Of a DNA stretch of 64,000 bases, positions 62,625-64,000 are shown one piece after another (the first letter of the stretch is position 1; the number at the start of each line of letters is the position of its first letter). The DNA comes from Marinomonas aquiplantarum (GTDB taxonomy: Bacteria > Pseudomonadota > Gammaproteobacteria > Pseudomonadales > Marinomonadaceae): the NCBI RefSeq assembly GCF_003314975.1, contig NZ_QNRF01000005.1, positions 124,001 to 188,000 on the forward strand, written 5' to 3'. The notes below the pieces were generated by a model that saw nothing but the letters and a program-made list of their open reading frames with translations, searched no databases and was not told where the DNA came from. The position numbers and the translations under genes are program-made.

Positions 62625-64000
62625 TTAATCTTCTTTGGTTTCTAAATCTTCATCTTTTTCTGCTTTTATAATCCTTTCAAATTCTTTTTCTGTGTTTTTT
62701 AATTTCTCGATATTAACTTTGTCAGACGATTTAATGGCTCTCTTTAATAATATGGACGCCGTTTTTTCTTTTCCTCTGTTAAAGTCAAGAAGTGACCGGT
62801 AATAGAGGGCCATGCTTTTATTATTTAAGTTTTTATAATATTGGATGTACGCTCTCCAAATTATTCTTTTTTGATAAAGGTAGTTTGCTTTAACAATGCT
62901 CGGTTTTTGGTTGGTTAATTGTGCATTCAGTGAGGAAAAATAAATATTGTCTGGTGCTAAGTTGAGTTCTTTATCTAAAATTTTTATTGCTTGATTGTTT
63001 TGTTTCAGGGAGGCATAGCTTAAAGCAAGTAAATAATGAGTATAACGATTATGCGTTTGTATCTGTTCTAAATAATGAATTGCACGCTCAGGGGCTTGGA
63101 CTAAATACGCAAACAAGGCTTTCGCAAAATGACTTGGATCACGGTTGTGGACGTGTTGAGACAGGTATTGATAAGGCTGGTCTTCCAGACCCGCTCTGTA
63201 GGCGAGTAAGCTGGCTCTGAAAAACTCAAAATCCCGACCATCGCGCTGATTTAAGATACTCTCTTTGGTGTCTGTACTAAAGGAGTCAGACATTCGGGTA
63301 TCAGGTGACGGATGAGTGGATAAAAACTCCAGCTTGGGGCGGCCTAGCGCTTTTTTAAAAAATGCTTGGAAGAGCTGAGTCATACCATCAGGGTTTATGT
63401 CTGCTTTAACAAGGTATTCTCGGCCACGGCGATCGGCTTCTTGCTCTTGGTTACGGCTATAGGTAAGTGTGTTTTCTGCTTGATTGGCAATGCCGCCCAA
63501 CCATAGAGCCGTTGTCGCATCGGAACCTGCTCCTGCAAGTGCCGCCGCGATACCTGCACCAAGCATCACAAGGGTTTTTCGCAACTCCTCACTCGAATTC
63601 TGACGTTGCCTTTCATAGTGCTGTAAGTCTAAATGGGCCAATTCATGTGCGAGTAAACCGAGTAGCATGTCTTCATTGGTAATCACTTCCATGATGTCTG
63701 AATACAGAAACATGTGATTACCAGGAATGACAAAGGCATTACTTTGAGAGCTATTTAGGAAGGTAATTTCGACTGTTTTATTATACAAGTCCGTTTGCGG
63801 CAATAGGATAGATAAGGTGTCTTTGAAATAGTCATAGGCAGGCGGAAAGTCAATTAGTGCGCGGCTACCATTAAGCTTTCGAAACCAATACTGGCCTAAA
63901 ACGTAGGATGGGTTTGACAATGTTCTCTCGTCTTTATTGGCTTCGAGATCAGGAATGCTCGCATGGCTAAAATGGCTTACGGAAAGAGAAAAAACCAAGG
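62625..64000 (-). CDS. M48 metalloprotease with TPR region, BepA/YfgC-like (5' end outside window)
   Basis: At least 457 residues; the frame stays open to the window edge, so the true start lies beyond 64000. The visible N-terminus looks like the end of a signal peptide (SVSHFSHA-SIPDL), so the protein is periplasmic. The peptidase domain has the zinc motif HELAH in LLAHELAHLDLQHYE and the third ligand in NQEQEADRRG. A TPR-like helical region (~270-457) follows. This is the BepA/YfgC architecture, a protease-chaperone of outer-membrane protein assembly. The C-terminal tail is rich in Lys/Glu. A related LoiP-type role cannot be excluded. Confidence 0.88.
   Translation of the reverse strand, partial: LVFSLSVSHFSHASIPDLEANKDERTLSNPSYVLGQYWFRKLNGSRALIDFPPAYDYFKDTLSILLPQTDLYNKTVEITFLNSSQSNAFVIPGNHMFLYSDIMEVITNEDMLLGLLAHELAHLDLQHYERQRQNSSEELRKTLVMLGAGIAAALAGAGSDATTALWLGGIANQAENTLTYSRNQEQEADRRGREYLVKADINPDGMTQLFQAFFKKALGRPKLEFLSTHPSPDTRMSDSFSTDTKESILNQRDGRDFEFFRASLLAYRAGLEDQPYQYLSQHVHNRDPSHFAKALFAYLVQAPERAIHYLEQIQTHNRYTHYLLALSYASLKQNNQAIKILDKELNLAPDNIYFSSLNAQLTNQKPSIVKANYLYQKRIIWRAYIQYYKNLNNKSMALYYRSLLDFNRGKEKTASILLKRAIKSSDKVNIEKLKNTEKEFERIIKAEKDEDLETKED

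Overview
The window is a moderately AT-rich, densely coded bacterial chromosome segment with mostly housekeeping and metabolic genes. Gene content (ThiD-ThiE fusion, class I AroA, SbcB, DeaD, PyrC, HtpG, TrmJ, YchJ, EfpL/YeiP, MarC, RraA, many c-di-GMP and two-component proteins) points to a marine gammaproteobacterium, most likely Oceanospirillales and Marinomonas-like. That assignment is from gene content and protein style only. I see no phage block, complete insertion sequence or CRISPR array. The mobile-type features are one orphan tyrosine recombinase and a family of small inverted-repeat elements.

Layout. 1-4458: thiamine operon thiC(partial)-thiDE-thiS-thiG-thiH, without thiF. 4629-7600: a Spy/CpxP-like periplasmic protein, aroA and an YdhF-type aldo/keto reductase. 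7771-11811: a three-gene signalling operon made of a periplasmic molybdopterin-domain-like protein without cysteine, a hybrid histidine kinase and a REC-HD-GYP phosphodiesterase. 11863-23150: ychJ, sbcB, an AI-2E family permease, deaD, pyrC, tRNA-Leu(UAG), DUF599, an O-methyltransferase, htpG and a dienelactone hydrolase.

23248-37521 is a self-contained galactoside utilisation locus. It has a CUT1 ABC importer (ATPase, two permeases, binding protein), an IclR regulator, alpha-galactosidase GH36, beta-galactosidase GH42 and every step of the oxidative De Ley-Doudoroff route: an SDR sugar dehydrogenase, an SMP-30 lactonase, an IlvD/Edd-type dehydratase, DgoK kinase and DgoA aldolase. Three related palindromes (TGRAAC-N3-RTTYCA) in the two control regions are the predicted IclR operators. 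37713-42341 is an oligopeptide/nickel-type ABC importer with a fused double ATPase, behind a strong match to a Zur box, so zinc or zinc-chelate uptake is predicted.

42494-49131: a small secreted protein, a 1480-residue multi-PAS hybrid kinase coupled to a REC-GGDEF cyclase, and a MarC protein. 49163-56485: rraA, an unknown acidic protein, an M14 carboxypeptidase, efpL, a chemoreceptor, trmJ and a DnaJ-SH3 membrane protein. 56555-64000: a 7TMR-DISM/degenerate GGDEF/EAL protein, moaCDE, the orphan tyrosine recombinase, two tandem paralogous small secreted proteins and a BepA-like M48 protease cut by the window end.

The most notable non-coding findings are: a dispersed repeat family with TA-flanked GGGAAGGT terminal inverted repeats (18446, 48294, 49761, perhaps 61620); a 12-bp stem burying the deaD start codon; and the operator and Zur-box palindromes.
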